The notes: generated from the letters alone by a model not told the origin. A stretch of DNA of 45,560 nucleotides from Phanerodontia chrysosporium (GCA_001910725.1 MJGA01000081.1:1-45560); one strand, 5' to 3'; shown: positions 1 through 9,034, numbered from the stretch's first letter. A program made the numbers and translations.

Positions 1-452
1 ATACAGCCGTAGGTAGCCCACTTAATACCAATCCAAATTTCCCCAAAGCAGAGCTCTCAAAGTGTCAGAGCTGGGATTGGCTTCCTGAGCAAACCCGTTG
101 CTCAGTATTCAGACGTACGTATCAGAGGCGCAGAAAGCCTACTGACAAGAGTTATTTGAGTACCCAGAAGGACCATACCTGGAGAAGAGTTCAAGGACTT
201 CAACTGGAAGTCAAAGCCATAATAACTGCAGAGCAATAAGCATCGAGGCTATTGCTTGAGTTATTTCCCCCCATCCCAACATCCTGCATATTCTCAAGAC
301 TCTGAGGATAAGCCTTGTCACTCCCACACACTACCCTACAACCCCCAACGAACGACTGGAGACCCTCCGATCCAAAGTCGCGATCCGAGAATCCAGGCGG
401 TTTAGCAAGAACGTTGACCACGGCCTAACCACCCAACCTCAACACTTCCTAA
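1..452. other. Flank beyond the truncated 3' end of the retroelement; no gene seen
   Basis: No convincing coding region is visible. A minus-strand open stretch at 200-421 has no recognisable motif. The retroelement pol frame ends abruptly at 453, and neither an integrase, a chromodomain nor a terminal repeat can be recognised here. This is probably the host side of a truncation breakpoint. Confidence 0.5.
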
Positions 453-2519
453 TCACCGCAAAAGAAGCGTCGTTACACCGGGGCGGTGGATGATGCGGAA
501 GTCGTACTCGGCGAGGTAGGAAGCCCACCGGGCTTGTCGCCGCGTGAGATTCTGCGCAGTCTTCCAGTACTGGAGATTCTGATGATCGGTCCAGATCTCG
601 AAAGGCTCCGGGAGACCTTCGAGGAACTGGCGCCAGTCCTTGAGAGCTTCGATGATCGCAAGCATCTCGCGGTCCCAGATCTCGTAGTTCCGCTCGGCGG
701 GGCTCATGGTCTGCGAGCGATACGCGATTGGATGCCAGAGACCATCTTCGGGGTTGCGTTGGGCTATGACTCCTCCGGTGGCGTAGCCAGAAGCATCGGT
801 CTCGACGCGAGTTGGCCGATCAATGCTCCACATGGCGAGCACGGGCTGAGTCGTGAAAGCGCGCTTGAGCGTCTCGAAGGCTTCTGCCTGTGCGGGACCC
901 CAATTAAACGGAGTATCCTTCTTCGTCAGATCGTGCAGCGGGCGGCAGATCTTTGAGAAGTCTTTGATGAAACGGCGATAGAAGTTGGCGAACCCGACAA
1001 AGCCTCGTACGTCTTTGAGGTTCTTCGGGGTCGGCCACTCAGCTACAGCCTTAACCTTGCCGGGGTCCGTGCCGACTTGTCCTGCGCTGATGAGGAGCCC
1101 AAGATACTCGATCTCTGAGCGCTCGAACTCGCACTTCTCGGGCCGAAGATACAGATCGTATTTGGCGAGGCGTGTCAAGACTTCGTGAACAATCTTCCGA
1201 TGCGAAGCGAGATCGTTCGACCAGATGAGGATGTCGTCGAGGTAAACTGCGACCTTGCTCTCAGCGATGAGGTCGGCGAAGATGTGGTTCATGAGGGCCT
1301 GGAACGTGGCAGGGCTGTTGCACAGGCCGAAGTACATGACTCTGGGCTCGAAGAGGCCGCGGTTGGTGACGAAGGCGGCTTTCCACTCGTCACCTTCCTT
1401 AATCCGAACGTTGTTGTAGCCCCATCGGACATCGAACTTGGTGAAGATCTTAGCGCCCTGGAGCTTCCCGATGATGTCAGAGGCGAGCGGGAGGGGGTAT
1501 CGATTCTTCACAGTGATGTCGTTGAGCTTGCGGTAGTCTTGAATGAACCGGAGCTTGCCGTCCTTTTTCTTGATGAAGAAGACAGGGGAAGCGATCGGAG
1601 ACTTGCTGGGGACGATATAGCCCTTGGCGAGTGCGTCGTCGATGAACCGCTGTAGTTCTTCATTCTCGATCGGGGACATGGGATAAACCTTCGATTTGAT
1701 CGAGGCCGGGGCGTCCGGGACGAGATCTATCGCGTGATCCCAGGGCTGATGCTTCGGAAGGCGGTGCGACTCCTCTTCAGAGAACACCTTCTTGTGTCGG
1801 TGGTACTCCTTGGGAACCAGCTCTTCGAACGTCTTGGCGTACTTCTCGCGATTGGCTTCTACAGCGATCGCTTGCGAGTAAGTGTAGCCGGCGAGAATCC
1901 AGACTTCGTCCTTGGCGTCCTCAACAATGCCTGTTCGAAGCCATTCACGGCGTTCGGAGCGGTTGGCGTCAATCTGATATATACCGAAAACCGGGGTGTC
2001 CTCAGCTCCGCCGCGGAGCTGAAACTGGACATCTCCCGTTTCCCAGTCGATGTTCGGATTCCATTTCTTGAGCCACGGAAGTCCGAGGATGACGTTCTCG
2101 GGACCAATGTTCGTGACCAGAAACTCTTCCTTAAACGTATATGAACCGACAGTCAGCTGGAGTCTGGCGCGATGCGTGATAGACCCTGCTTCATTCCTAG
2201 TTCCGTCGATGTTGTACAGTGTAATCTCCCTTTTGAGCGGTACCGTGAGAATCTTGTGTTGCTTACAGAAATCCTCGTGGATGAATAACGAAGTCGCACC
2301 GGAGTCAATCATTGCAGGCGTGCGAATAGTTTTATTGATCCCGGTGAGCTTTATTGGTACACGATAGTGATTCGAAAAGGGGTCTAATACTGATATGGTA
2401 CACGAGCGGATGGTATCGGAAGTGTCCTGTGGTTCTACGGAAGGCGCCGGAGTTGAATCCGGGCTTGACGAAACGGGGACCGACGATGCGGCGTCACTCC
2501 GGCCCCTTAAGCAAAACCC
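453..2519 (-). CDS. pol: Pol polyprotein: protease, reverse transcriptase, RNase H (3'-truncated)
   Basis: The first ATG is at 2312, but the frame is open without a stop back to the slippery site at 2513-2519, so Pol is probably made as a Gag-Pol fusion by -1 frameshifting. Counting from the ATG at 2312, the retropepsin active site DSGA is at residues 3-6. The reverse transcriptase follows, with the catalytic YLDD motif (VYLDDILIWS) around residue 355. RNase H follows, starting near residue 505 (ETDASGYATGG) and including TDHQNLQYW. The usual continuation into the connection, the integrase (HHCC and DDE) and a chromodomain is missing: after IIHRPG the reading changes to a short unrelated tail and stops. 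The product could supply protease and RT but not integrate on its own. About 66 codons between the slip site and the protease form a Ser/Pro-rich linker. Confidence 0.88.
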   Translation of the reverse strand, partial: GFCLRGRSDAASSVPVSSSPDSTPAPSVEPQDTSDTIRSCTISVLDPFSNHYRVPIKLTGINKTIRTPAMIDSGATSLFIHEDFCKQHKILTVPLKREITLYNIDGTRNEAGSITHRARLQLTVGSYTFKEEFLVTNIGPENVILGLPWLKKWNPNIDWETGDVQFQLRGGAEDTPVFGIYQIDANRSERREWLRTGIVEDAKDEVWILAGYTYSQAIAVEANREKYAKTFEELVPKEYHRHKKVFSEEESHRLPKHQPWDHAIDLVPDAPASIKSKVYPMSPIENEELQRFIDDALAKGYIVPSKSPIASPVFFIKKKDGKLRFIQDYRKLNDITVKNRYPLPLASDIIGKLQGAKIFTKFDVRWGYNNVRIKEGDEWKAAFVTNRGLFEPRVMYFGLCNSPATFQALMNHIFADLIAESKVAVYLDDILIWSNDLASHRKIVHEVLTRLAKYDLYLRPEKCEFERSEIEYLGLLISAGQVGTDPGKVKAVAEWPTPKNLKDVRGFVGFANFYRRFIKDFSKICRPLHDLTKKDTPFNWGPAQAEAFETLKRAFTTQPVLAMWSIDRPTRVETDASGYATGGVIAQRNPEDGLWHPIAYRSQTMSPAERNYEIWDREMLAIIEALKDWRQFLEGLPEPFEIWTDHQNLQYWKTAQNLTRRQARWASYLAEYDFRIIHRPGVTTLLLR
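2475..2519 (-). promoter_or_regulatory. Predicted -1 ribosomal frameshift signal (gag to pol)
   Basis: On the minus strand the last gag codons are GGG GGT TTT GCT TAA. The heptamer G GGT TTT (2519-2513) fits the X XXY YYZ rule in the gag frame. Six bases later, GGGGCCG (2506-2500) can pair with CGGTCCCC (2482-2475) around a 17-nt loop with one bulged T. Pol is in the -1 frame relative to gag, and that frame has no stop from the heptamer down to the protease. Heptamer, spacer length, stem and frame relation all agree, but the structure was predicted by eye. Confidence 0.72.
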
Positions 2520-3757
2520 CCGAGCTGCTTTTGTATCAGAGCCAGCTGATCACGGAGGGCGGCGAGCGCGGCGGCTTGGTCGTCAGACGAGCTGCCAGAA
2601 GACGAGGAGGCCGGAGACGAGGAGTCCTGTGACGGGGTATCCGAAGACGAGGCACGGATGGCGGCGGTAGCGGGGGCGGTTCTCGGCTTACCCTCGAGGC
2701 GGGCACGACAGACGCGGGACCAGTGACCTTTCTTGCCGCAGTGGTTGCAGACCGAGTCGCGGTGCACGGGGTCCGTGGACTTGTGGGACTTCGAGCCGCA
2801 GACCTTGCAGCGATCCTTCATGACGGCGTCAAACTGGCGCTTGAGGTCCGTGCCAGTGAGACCCTTAAACAGCTCGTCGATGTTTGCGGCGTCGATGTCC
2901 ATTGCGTTCGGGTCGCGGAAGGCGCGCGTCGACGAGCTAGCCGGAGTCGAGGACGTCTTGCCTTGCTGTGCCAAGAGATCCTGCGAGAGCTTGTCCTTTG
3001 ACCGATCGACGGCGAAACCAGCGTTCTTGAGCTCGTCGTACGTCTCGGGGCCTTTGCCGGTGCTGGGGTTGACCATGTACGAGATCCGTTCGAGGTAGTC
3101 CTTGTTGAACTTCGTCCGTAGCCGGGCCGCCAGGTCTTCCGGGGTGAGCTTCGTGCGACCGGCGAGGGCTTGGAACTCCGCAAAGAACTCCGCGAACCGA
3201 CGATTGCCTTGTGTGCACGCCTGCAGCTTGCTGAGGGCCTCGGCCTTCTCGTCGACGGGCTCGAACCGGTTCTTGAACGCTTCCCAAAACGTAGCGCGAG
3301 AGCCGTCGAATATCTGGACACCGTCTGCCGCCTGCTCAATGTACTGTCGTGCCCATTCGGCCGCCTCATCCTGCATGAAAGAGAGAGCGCCGACGATCCA
3401 CTTCTGACCATCTACCAAGATCTTGCCGGAGTCGGGGTCCCGCTGGAGATTGCCGTTGACGTCGCGCTTGCCGAACTTCTCTGGCTGCCCGTCGGCGTAG
3501 ATGCGGTAGGCAGCACGGAAGAGACGGGCCGTGTCTGAACCTTTCCCTTTGAACGGGACGGGCTTCTCGACGAAGGGCAGCTCCTTGTTTGCGTTGACCG
3601 TTGCGTTGACCGTTGTGTGAGTGTTACCGATGGCCTGGGCCAGAGTGTTGACCGTGTTGGTGAGCTGCGTCATCGCCTGGGCCATTTGCAGGAGTGCAGC
3701 GGAAACGGGGTCGGGAGGCGCCGGACCGGGCGGCGCTCCACCGGGAGTGCTCGACAT
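2507..3757 (-). CDS. gag: Gag-like capsid/nucleocapsid protein with zinc knuckle
   Basis: This is a 416-residue protein starting at the ATG at 3757-3755. It has a Pro-rich N-terminus, a central capsid-like region (around residues 60-250, including FWEAFKNRFEPVDEKAEA and RRFAEFFAEFQALAGRT, typical of the retrotransposon gag family) and a C-terminal nucleocapsid part. That part has the CCHC knuckle CNHCGKKGHWSRVC at roughly residues 338-351, preceded by a second Cys/His cluster (CKVCGSKSH). A Ser-rich tail follows. The stop codon lies six bases beyond the heptamer used for the -1 shift into pol. The same frame is also open without an ATG for about 150 codons upstream (to about 4210), with a Ser/Pro-rich, protein-like composition. 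The true N-terminus may therefore be longer, or be supplied by splicing or another frameshift from the upstream ORF. Confidence 0.85.
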   Translation of the reverse strand: MSSTPGGAPPGPAPPDPVSAALLQMAQAMTQLTNTVNTLAQAIGNTHTTVNATVNANKELPFVEKPVPFKGKGSDTARLFRAAYRIYADGQPEKFGKRDVNGNLQRDPDSGKILVDGQKWIVGALSFMQDEAAEWARQYIEQAADGVQIFDGSRATFWEAFKNRFEPVDEKAEALSKLQACTQGNRRFAEFFAEFQALAGRTKLTPEDLAARLRTKFNKDYLERISYMVNPSTGKGPETYDELKNAGFAVDRSKDKLSQDLLAQQGKTSSTPASSSTRAFRDPNAMDIDAANIDELFKGLTGTDLKRQFDAVMKDRCKVCGSKSHKSTDPVHRDSVCNHCGKKGHWSRVCRARLEGKPRTAPATAAIRASSSDTPSQDSSSPASSSSGSSSDDQAAALAALRDQLALIQKQLGGFA

Positions 3758-4210
3758 GTTAGGGGGACGGGGAGTGTTGGCTCCTGAATGAGCACGGGAG
3801 AGATTGAAGGGCGAAGGGACTGGTTCGTGATCGGAGAGGACGGAGCCGAGCGATGTCTCGGGAGACGAGTGGTGGCTGCTGTCCGGGGGACTGTGATCGG
3901 GAGTATTCGGAGTAGTGGCGGAGGCGCGGGCGAATTCTAACCGTTGCGCGAAATGAGGGCGTTCGAACTGTGTTTCTCGGTCGCTAGGCGGAACCGGGAG
4001 TAGCGGAGGGGCAGTCTCTCGATAAGGGCAGGGCTGCTGACTGCACTCCCTGGCTTCTCGAGACCCGTTGTTCTCTTCGACGTGGAGATCAGCGGGAGCA
4101 GTGACGCCGTTCTCTGTGGTTCGCCCAAAGAAATGCGGACAGTTCGAACAGTCAAAATCCAGAGCGACGGATGTATTTTGTAAACTAATCGAAGTAACCG
4201 GCCTGGTACA
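3758..4210 (-). other. ATG-less upstream extension of the gag reading frame
   Basis: Reading the gag frame upstream of its ATG gives about 150 codons without a stop, back to an in-frame TAG near 4212. The translation is rich in Ser, Pro and His (for example PDHSPPDSSHHSSPETS). It has CSNC and CSQQPC cysteine pairs but no methionine. The absence of stops and the low-complexity, protein-like composition suggest it is or was translated as the N-terminal part of a longer Gag. Confidence 0.4.
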
Positions 4211-4922
4211 CTATATCTAGTTCTCCCACGATGCGGCGGAAGTTACGCCTTAAACCGACAAACGGAATGTCACCGATTTGAGCGAGTCCAAGCTCGTACT
4301 GGTGCCACTCCTTAAACGTGGTGGTGGGGGCGAGACGACTGAGCTCGGCGCGGATCTGTCGAAGGCATTCGAGCAGCTGGCAGACGCCGTGTGCGCGGTC
4401 GCTGCTGACGAGGTGGAAGAGGTCGACTTCTTCGATGGTCTTGAGACGTTTGATGGTTGCGTCGAGCTTGGGCGTGAAGATGCCGACGAGGTCGGTGGGG
4501 GAGTACTTGGGGATGTCGATGCCGACGGGCTTGCGGGCGATGGGCTCGTACGTCGGGGCGGCGCTGAGGCGCTCTGCCAAACTGAGCTTGGAGGAGGAGG
4601 CGGCTACGGCGGCCTGGGCTTCTTGCGCCTCTCGTTGGCGCTGCTCGCGGATGCGGTTGCCTACGCGTTGTTCGGCCTCACGAGCCTCGCGAACGGCAGT
4701 CCAGTTGATGGAGGGGACGGAGGGCGGAGGCTGGGGGAGCGTGGACACGTACTTGACGACCGCCTTGACTTTGCGGTCCGTCCACTTGACGGGGTTGCCG
4801 GCCTCGCGACGACGTTGGAGGCGGTCGAAGATGCGCTGGGGGATGTGGTCCTTGAGCTGGACGTCTTTCGGCACTGCGAATGCAAGCCTCAGCAACGTGT
4901 ACGGAGTGAGCGGGCTGCTCAA
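4185..4922 (-). CDS. ATG-less ORF of about 245 codons upstream of gag, function unknown
   Basis: A stop-free frame runs from just after a TAG at 4925-4923 to the TAG at 4185. It contains no methionine codon at all, so it must be an internal exon, be joined by splicing or frameshifting, or be a remnant. The product is hydrophilic, with a predicted helical, Gln/Glu/Arg/Ala-rich middle (VREAREAEQRVGNRIREQRQ) followed by a more globular C-terminal half (IEEVDLFHLVSSDRAHGVCQ). I recognise no family. A CGTAG just before the frame could serve as a 3' splice site. Its end overlaps by a few codons the ATG-less upstream extension of gag, which lies in the +1 frame relative to it. This suggests it belongs to the element rather than to a host gene. 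Complementary-strand open frames over the same stretch look like shadows. Confidence 0.45.
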   Translation of the reverse strand: MSSPLTPYTLLRLAFAVPKDVQLKDHIPQRIFDRLQRRREAGNPVKWTDRKVKAVVKYVSTLPQPPPSVPSINWTAVREAREAEQRVGNRIREQRQREAQEAQAAVAASSSKLSLAERLSAAPTYEPIARKPVGIDIPKYSPTDLVGIFTPKLDATIKRLKTIEEVDLFHLVSSDRAHGVCQLLECLRQIRAELSRLAPTTTFKEWHQYELGLAQIGDIPFVGLRRNFRRIVGELDIVYQAGYFD

Positions 4923-5131
4923 CTACGACGTACTCGCTTTAATCGGTGGGGATAAACCTTTTTTAAACGGTGTTGTGGGGGAGCAGTAGGGGAAAAATGC
5001 CTAGGGCACCCAAAAGATCTCGACCTAATGTCGCGGAGCTAAGGCTCAACGCTTCACGAGGGAGGGCAAGTGGGGAGGTCGACGACAAGGCGCGGCGGAG
5101 CGAGTCACGCAGCGACGCACAACTTCTTCAG

Positions 5132-5206
5132 CTGTCCGTATTGACCAAGTTAACATTGAAATAGTAAATACTACACACGGAGGCTTACCTGTCCGTATTG
5201 ACCAAG
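5132..5206. repeat. Two direct copies of an 18-bp motif
   Basis: The sequence ctgtccgtattgaccaag occurs exactly at 5132-5149 and again at 5189-5206, 57 bases apart. The second copy also forms an inverted repeat with 5218-5225. The pair sits where the 5' LTR/leader of the minus-strand element should be. It could be an LTR edge, a primer-related site or a short tandem duplication. Confidence 0.6.
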
Positions 5207-5240
5207 AGGTCGAGATGACGGACAGGAGCGAGGGGAGCTA

Positions 5241-5250
5241 CCCTTATATA
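5241..5250 (-). promoter_or_regulatory. TATA box candidate for the retroelement transcript
   Basis: On the minus strand the sequence is TATATAAGGG, a strong TATA match facing gag and pol. About 20 bases downstream (5218-5225 against 5189-5196) lies an 8-bp inverted repeat, ACGGACAG/CTGTCCGT. This fits a U3/R-type promoter of the 5' LTR, although the LTR borders cannot be set without its second copy. Confidence 0.45.
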
Positions 5251-5652
5251 CTACAGTACTCTAGGGCAGGCTGTACGATTACCTAAGCTGATGGGCAGTG
5301 CTCAGCATAGCCAGCGAGGCTGCGTCGGGCCGAGGCTGTGTCATCAGGCTGATCAGCTCGGCGTGTCTCGACGAGGGGAGTCATCAGGGATGACAGTGCC
5401 TCCTCGGCGATCCAGGGAACCGGTTGCAAGGCAGACCGGTGATCCGGGCGGTGTCTGAGCGCGCAGCGGGATGCGCTGGCGTCTAGGGGTGATGCGCCAT
5501 CAGGGCGCTGGCGCTGAGTGGCCAGGCGCTGAGTGTGGGCGGCTAGGACTCCAGACGGCGCGAGGGCTGCTCGCCCGTTGGATTAATCGAGGAAAATAGC
5601 CAAAAATCGGCGAAAAATAGGGCAGCACCATCACATCCGTGACACCGCCCAT

Positions 5653-5730
5653 GGTCATTGTAGCACACACCACGGTCATTGTAGCACACACCACGGTCTC
5701 TGTAGCACTCACGGTCTCTCGTAGTACGTC
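5653..5730. repeat. Short tandem repeat, 21-bp unit, two perfect and two degenerate copies
   Basis: Two identical 21-bp units lie at 5653-5673 and 5674-5694, each with the core ggtcattgtagcacac. They are followed by shortened variants at 5695-5712 and 5713-5730 that keep GGTCTCT and the GTAG(C/T)AC core. No coding potential goes with it. Confidence 0.75.
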
Positions 5731-7640
5731 ATGGGCACTCTAGCACGCCTTCGGGCCTCGATCCGGACCTTAGTTACATTCCCCTTGCTCCTGCTCTCTC
5801 GCCATGCCCGTTCCCTCGCTCGACGTTCGTCCCGTCTTCGGAAGGCGCTTAGGCGTGCCCTTCACAACCATACGTGCTCACCCGCTCCCACTTGCACACT
5901 TGTGCTCACTTGGCTAGCCTAGAGACGGATTTCTGGCTTTATCCGGCTTGCGTATACTCACTAAAGATTGTATCAACTGACACTTGGCGGCTGGCGTGAG
6001 TAGTGACCGCAGCGCCGCAGTGGGGAGTCAGTCTGCAGTGCCAGGGGTCACACATTGGCGCTAGCGGCTACGCAGCAGTGATGCTCATGTTAAGCACCGC
6101 TGACACGTCTTCACCAAGCTCTCCATCCGATTCCTGACACTGGACAGCATCTATGTGAAGTATAGATGTTGGCGTGTAATGCCAGGCTGCAACTTGTGAG
6201 GTGCGAGACATGTGCCGTGAGCGATGTGTCTGAGTCCCCAAAATGGTAATAGCCATCACCGCGTCTTAGTCCGGTCTGCGGGGGTCAACGCTGGACTCAT
6301 GCATCTCGGGCTTTGGAACCTTGTAGGCAGCTTCTGTGGTCCATACAAAGTGTCTTTGTTGACTTTTTCGCGCTTTCAGTAATATTACTTTACTGGACGT
6401 CACAGAAAGTGACTTTGGTGAGAAAAAGTTAGCAAAACATCAGGAAACACTGTTTAGCGCCGTAGCGCGCGCGTTGATGATGTCTGCTACCGTAGCAGCG
6501 GCCGCGCGACTCACATCTCCGTAGCCCACGTAGCACTGCGTAGCTGACCTCCCTGCTACGGTGCTCTCCGTAGCACTGTACAAATGGAAGGAAAATAAAA
6601 GCAATAAGTTGTCCTTTAGATTAACTCTACAAGTCGTGAAAAAGCACCAAGCCTGGATATAAGCCCGCATCAGCCGTGCCGCGACGTGCACTCGCCGGGG
6701 AGCGTCGTTGAGGACGTCAACCCGCTGGCCAAACTACTGCCTGCCATGATCTATCGACCACTGTCTCAGTTCTGGTCATTTCACACCGGCTCAGAAGTTG
6801 GACCATCACTACATGCAGTAATGAACAATCAAGCATCAAGCTTTCGAGTTGAGTAAGGGAAGCAAAACCGAGCACGGCTTTGGAAAGCTTGAGGTTACGA
6901 TGGGCGCCAATCCGGTATTTCCCGATGCTGCCGCGTCATCGGGCGCAAATTTTAAGCCTCGTCTGTTCTCTGACCTCTACAAGTACTCCTCTCTCCCTCT
7001 CGTCCTCGTGCATACTACAGAGAGTGACCACCTGCCAGTTGGATGTACCAAGGAACCCGGTAATGTGATCCTGAAGCCCCTTCTCGTGGCTCATCCAGCG
7101 TCATGTTCGCGAACACCACCGAAGAGCGAAAATCATGCAGTCGTTTCTGCGCTGCACACCAATCAGAACGGTGGTAAGCAAAGCCCGCTAAGTGCGACAG
7201 GAGGTCCCTGGTAAGCGAATGCAACACAGGCAGGACGCCACGGATAGCCCTTGCCCCTGCGCGTCGTGGGCTCGTCCACAACTGCAAGCTCGTCATCGCG
7301 TTAACCCAGCAAGCCCCTCGGCCCACTCGAAGCCTCAATGGTGCGTAGTCAGTATTGTGTCAGTGTCGCCGCGTTTTCGGGACCGTGGATCTGTCGGACA
7401 GGTGCGTCTCCCCTTCTCTCATTGTCGTTTTTGACCTGCTAACCATCTGCCTGCTGTAGCACCGATGATGTAACTATGGAGGTTGTGACAGAGCTTCGAT
7501 GGATAGAGCAGTGTGTCAAGTGAGTCTCTCCGGTATACTTTCGGTGCATTTATGTTGACTTGCGCTTACCTTCGTTCTATTCAGATGCTCACCTGCCCTT
7601 TATCACTGTAATTGGCAGTGTAGTATGTCAACTTGGTCGA
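5731..7640. other. Gene-poor region between retroelement and kinase cluster
   Basis: I see no supportable gene. Open stretches here are short, mostly lack an ATG and show no motif. The most visible structure is a cluster of GTAGC/GCTAC words around 6455-6575. The stretch is probably old transposon debris or intergenic DNA. Confidence 0.5.
6455..6575. repeat. Cluster of GTAGC/GCTAC words
   Basis: About ten copies of GTAGC or its complement GCTAC fall within roughly 120 bases, often as CCGTAGCAC or as palindromic pairs such as GCTACCGTAGC. A second, smaller cluster with the palindrome GCTACGTAGC occurs at 7800-7930, just before the truncated kinase gene, and the same core occurs in the tandem repeat at 5653. 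They may be binding-site arrays or remnants of one repeat family. Confidence 0.5.
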
Positions 7641-7715
7641 TATAGACATGTACATAGGGATTTGATGTAGACATGTACATAGGGATTTGATGTAGACATG
7701 TACATAGGTGTTTGA
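7641..7715. repeat. Minisatellite, three 25-bp units
   Basis: Units at 7641-7665, 7666-7690 and 7691-7715 each contain agacatgtacatagg. The first and last differ from the middle unit at a few positions. The core holds the palindromes ACATGT and ATGTACAT. The surrounding DNA is AT-rich and non-coding. Confidence 0.9.
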
Positions 7716-7964
7716 TATTTTATACATTGTTTAGTATTCAACTATGCATCTATGCTTGCCTGAAAACCGTGTGACATGCCCGACTACAGACAGCTCCTGT
7801 AGCTGATGCTTGCCAACTCGTCTGCTACGTAGCATTCCGTAGCCTTGGCGTGGTGCTACGGGCGCTCCGTAAACCCCAACCTTTCTACTGCACCTACACT
7901 GGCTACACCAGCCACGGAGAGCTCCGTAGCAAAGTCAGTGTTTCCTGATGAAGTTAGCCCCTCA

Positions 7965-8575
7965 AGTAACTTTTGATACCATCGTTCGACGAGTTCGAGC
8001 TCGCTGACGGGACGAAGGTCACGCTCAAGTACACCGAACACTTCATCGTTGGGTCGGATCGTTCGAAGCCGGTGTTCAAGGCGACGGCGACCAAGCGCTC
8101 TGGCGATAACCACAGCGGCAATGTGTTCCCGGTCGTGGTCAAGTTCACGCGGACGTACTCGCGCGATGGTCACGAGCTCCTCGCGACGCACGAGCCGCCG
8201 CTTGCGCCACGCTTGTGGTACTTTGGGCGGCTCGAGAACACGGCGTTCTACGTCGTGGTCATGGACTATGTCGAGCACCGTTTGCGTCTGCTGACCCCGA
8301 ACGACCGCACTCTGCTCGAGCGCGCGGTCGATCTGCTGCACAAGAACAGCCTCGTTTTTGGTGACCTCCGCGAGCCGAACGTCCTTCGACGAAGTGAAGG
8401 TGGGGTGATGCTCATCGACTTTGAGTGGTGTGGCAAGGAGGGAGAGGCGCGTTATCCTGTCGACATCTGCATGGACCGTGGGATGCCCTGGCACTCCACG
8501 GTGAAACGCGAGGGCCTCGTCACGAAGCAGCACGATCTGCACCTTCTGCGCAAACTCATCGATCGCCAGGCGTAG
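7965..8575 (+). pseudogene. Kinase-only remnant of the Ubl-nuclease-kinase family (copy A)
   Basis: The frame ending at the TAG at 8573-8575 matches the C-terminal kinase domain of the intact copies at 9035-11166 and 14128-16254. It keeps the beta3 lysine (VVVKF), the hinge region (YVVVMDYVE), the catalytic loop (VFGDLREPNVL) and the metal-binding LIDFEWCG. Similarity begins near 7970 at the position equal to the start of the kinase domain. The ubiquitin-like and nuclease-like parts are missing, and no ATG opens the frame. The break abuts a GTAGC-rich stretch. The kinase part has no stop or frameshift, so the copy is either a young 5'-truncated pseudogene or is expressed from an unseen upstream exon. 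It ends IDRQA, like copy D. Confidence 0.7.
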
Positions 8576-9034
8576 GCGGCGAGCCCCCTCGACGACGCAT
8601 GGTTTGATTGTGTATCTTGGAATGTCATCACTGTTGTATATCAGGTAGCTTGCAACCAACGGAATTATTTCTCTCTTCTCCGACTCAGGTAGACTTGGGC
8701 CCTAACGGTCTGACCGCTGAATGGTATGCGGTGCCTTGGGCCCCTTGACTTCGCGCCCTACTCGCATCGTCAAATGCTTGCTGGCATCAAAAGCCGCCAG
8801 TGTGGTCATATGCCACATTTGTCTACAGACTTGCAGGCAAATATAAAGTTGAATCCTCTGCCTACACTTCGCGATGCGTGCGGGCTCTGTGCTTGTGTTT
8901 CCCGTCGCTGAGCTTGGACCAAATCAACAAGAGTTTCTTGATATGGAACATGAGACAAACAAGACCAAATTGATGTTCATATCTATGGCAGACGCGCACC
9001 AAGCGCCTCATCTGCACCTTGCCCCTCCGCCACA

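Larger units (their letters stand above)
453..5300 (-). mobile_element. Truncated Ty3/gypsy-type LTR retrotransposon
   Basis: Read on the minus strand, the element runs from a promoter-like region near 5250, through an ATG-less ORF (4185-4922) and gag (2507-3757), to pol (2519-453). Gag has a CCHC zinc knuckle. Pol has an aspartic protease (DSGA), a reverse transcriptase (YLDD) and RNase H. The order protease-RT-RNase H with gag upstream is that of Ty3/gypsy (Metaviridae) elements. Integrase and chromodomain, which follow RNase H in intact elements, are absent, and the pol frame diverges and stops at 453. No pair of long terminal repeats can be identified because the 3' end is missing. The upper boundary is approximate. 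The open frames of gag and pol suggest a recent insertion later cut by deletion or rearrangement. Confidence 0.85.

Noticed and set aside
485..2144. Several plus-strand open frames of 60-156 codons opposite pol
   Set aside because: They are complements of a well-supported pol reading frame, show no motif, and arise from GC-rich codon use on the other strand.
4278..4989. Two plus-strand open frames of more than 220 codons opposite the ORF upstream of gag
   Set aside because: One translates to a Gly/Asp/Leu-rich and the other to a Ser/Arg-rich low-complexity string without motifs, typical of antisense frames; the minus strand carries the protein-like sequence.
7641..7715. The 25-bp repeats as a CRISPR-like array
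   Set aside because: The units abut directly with no spacers; it is a plain minisatellite.
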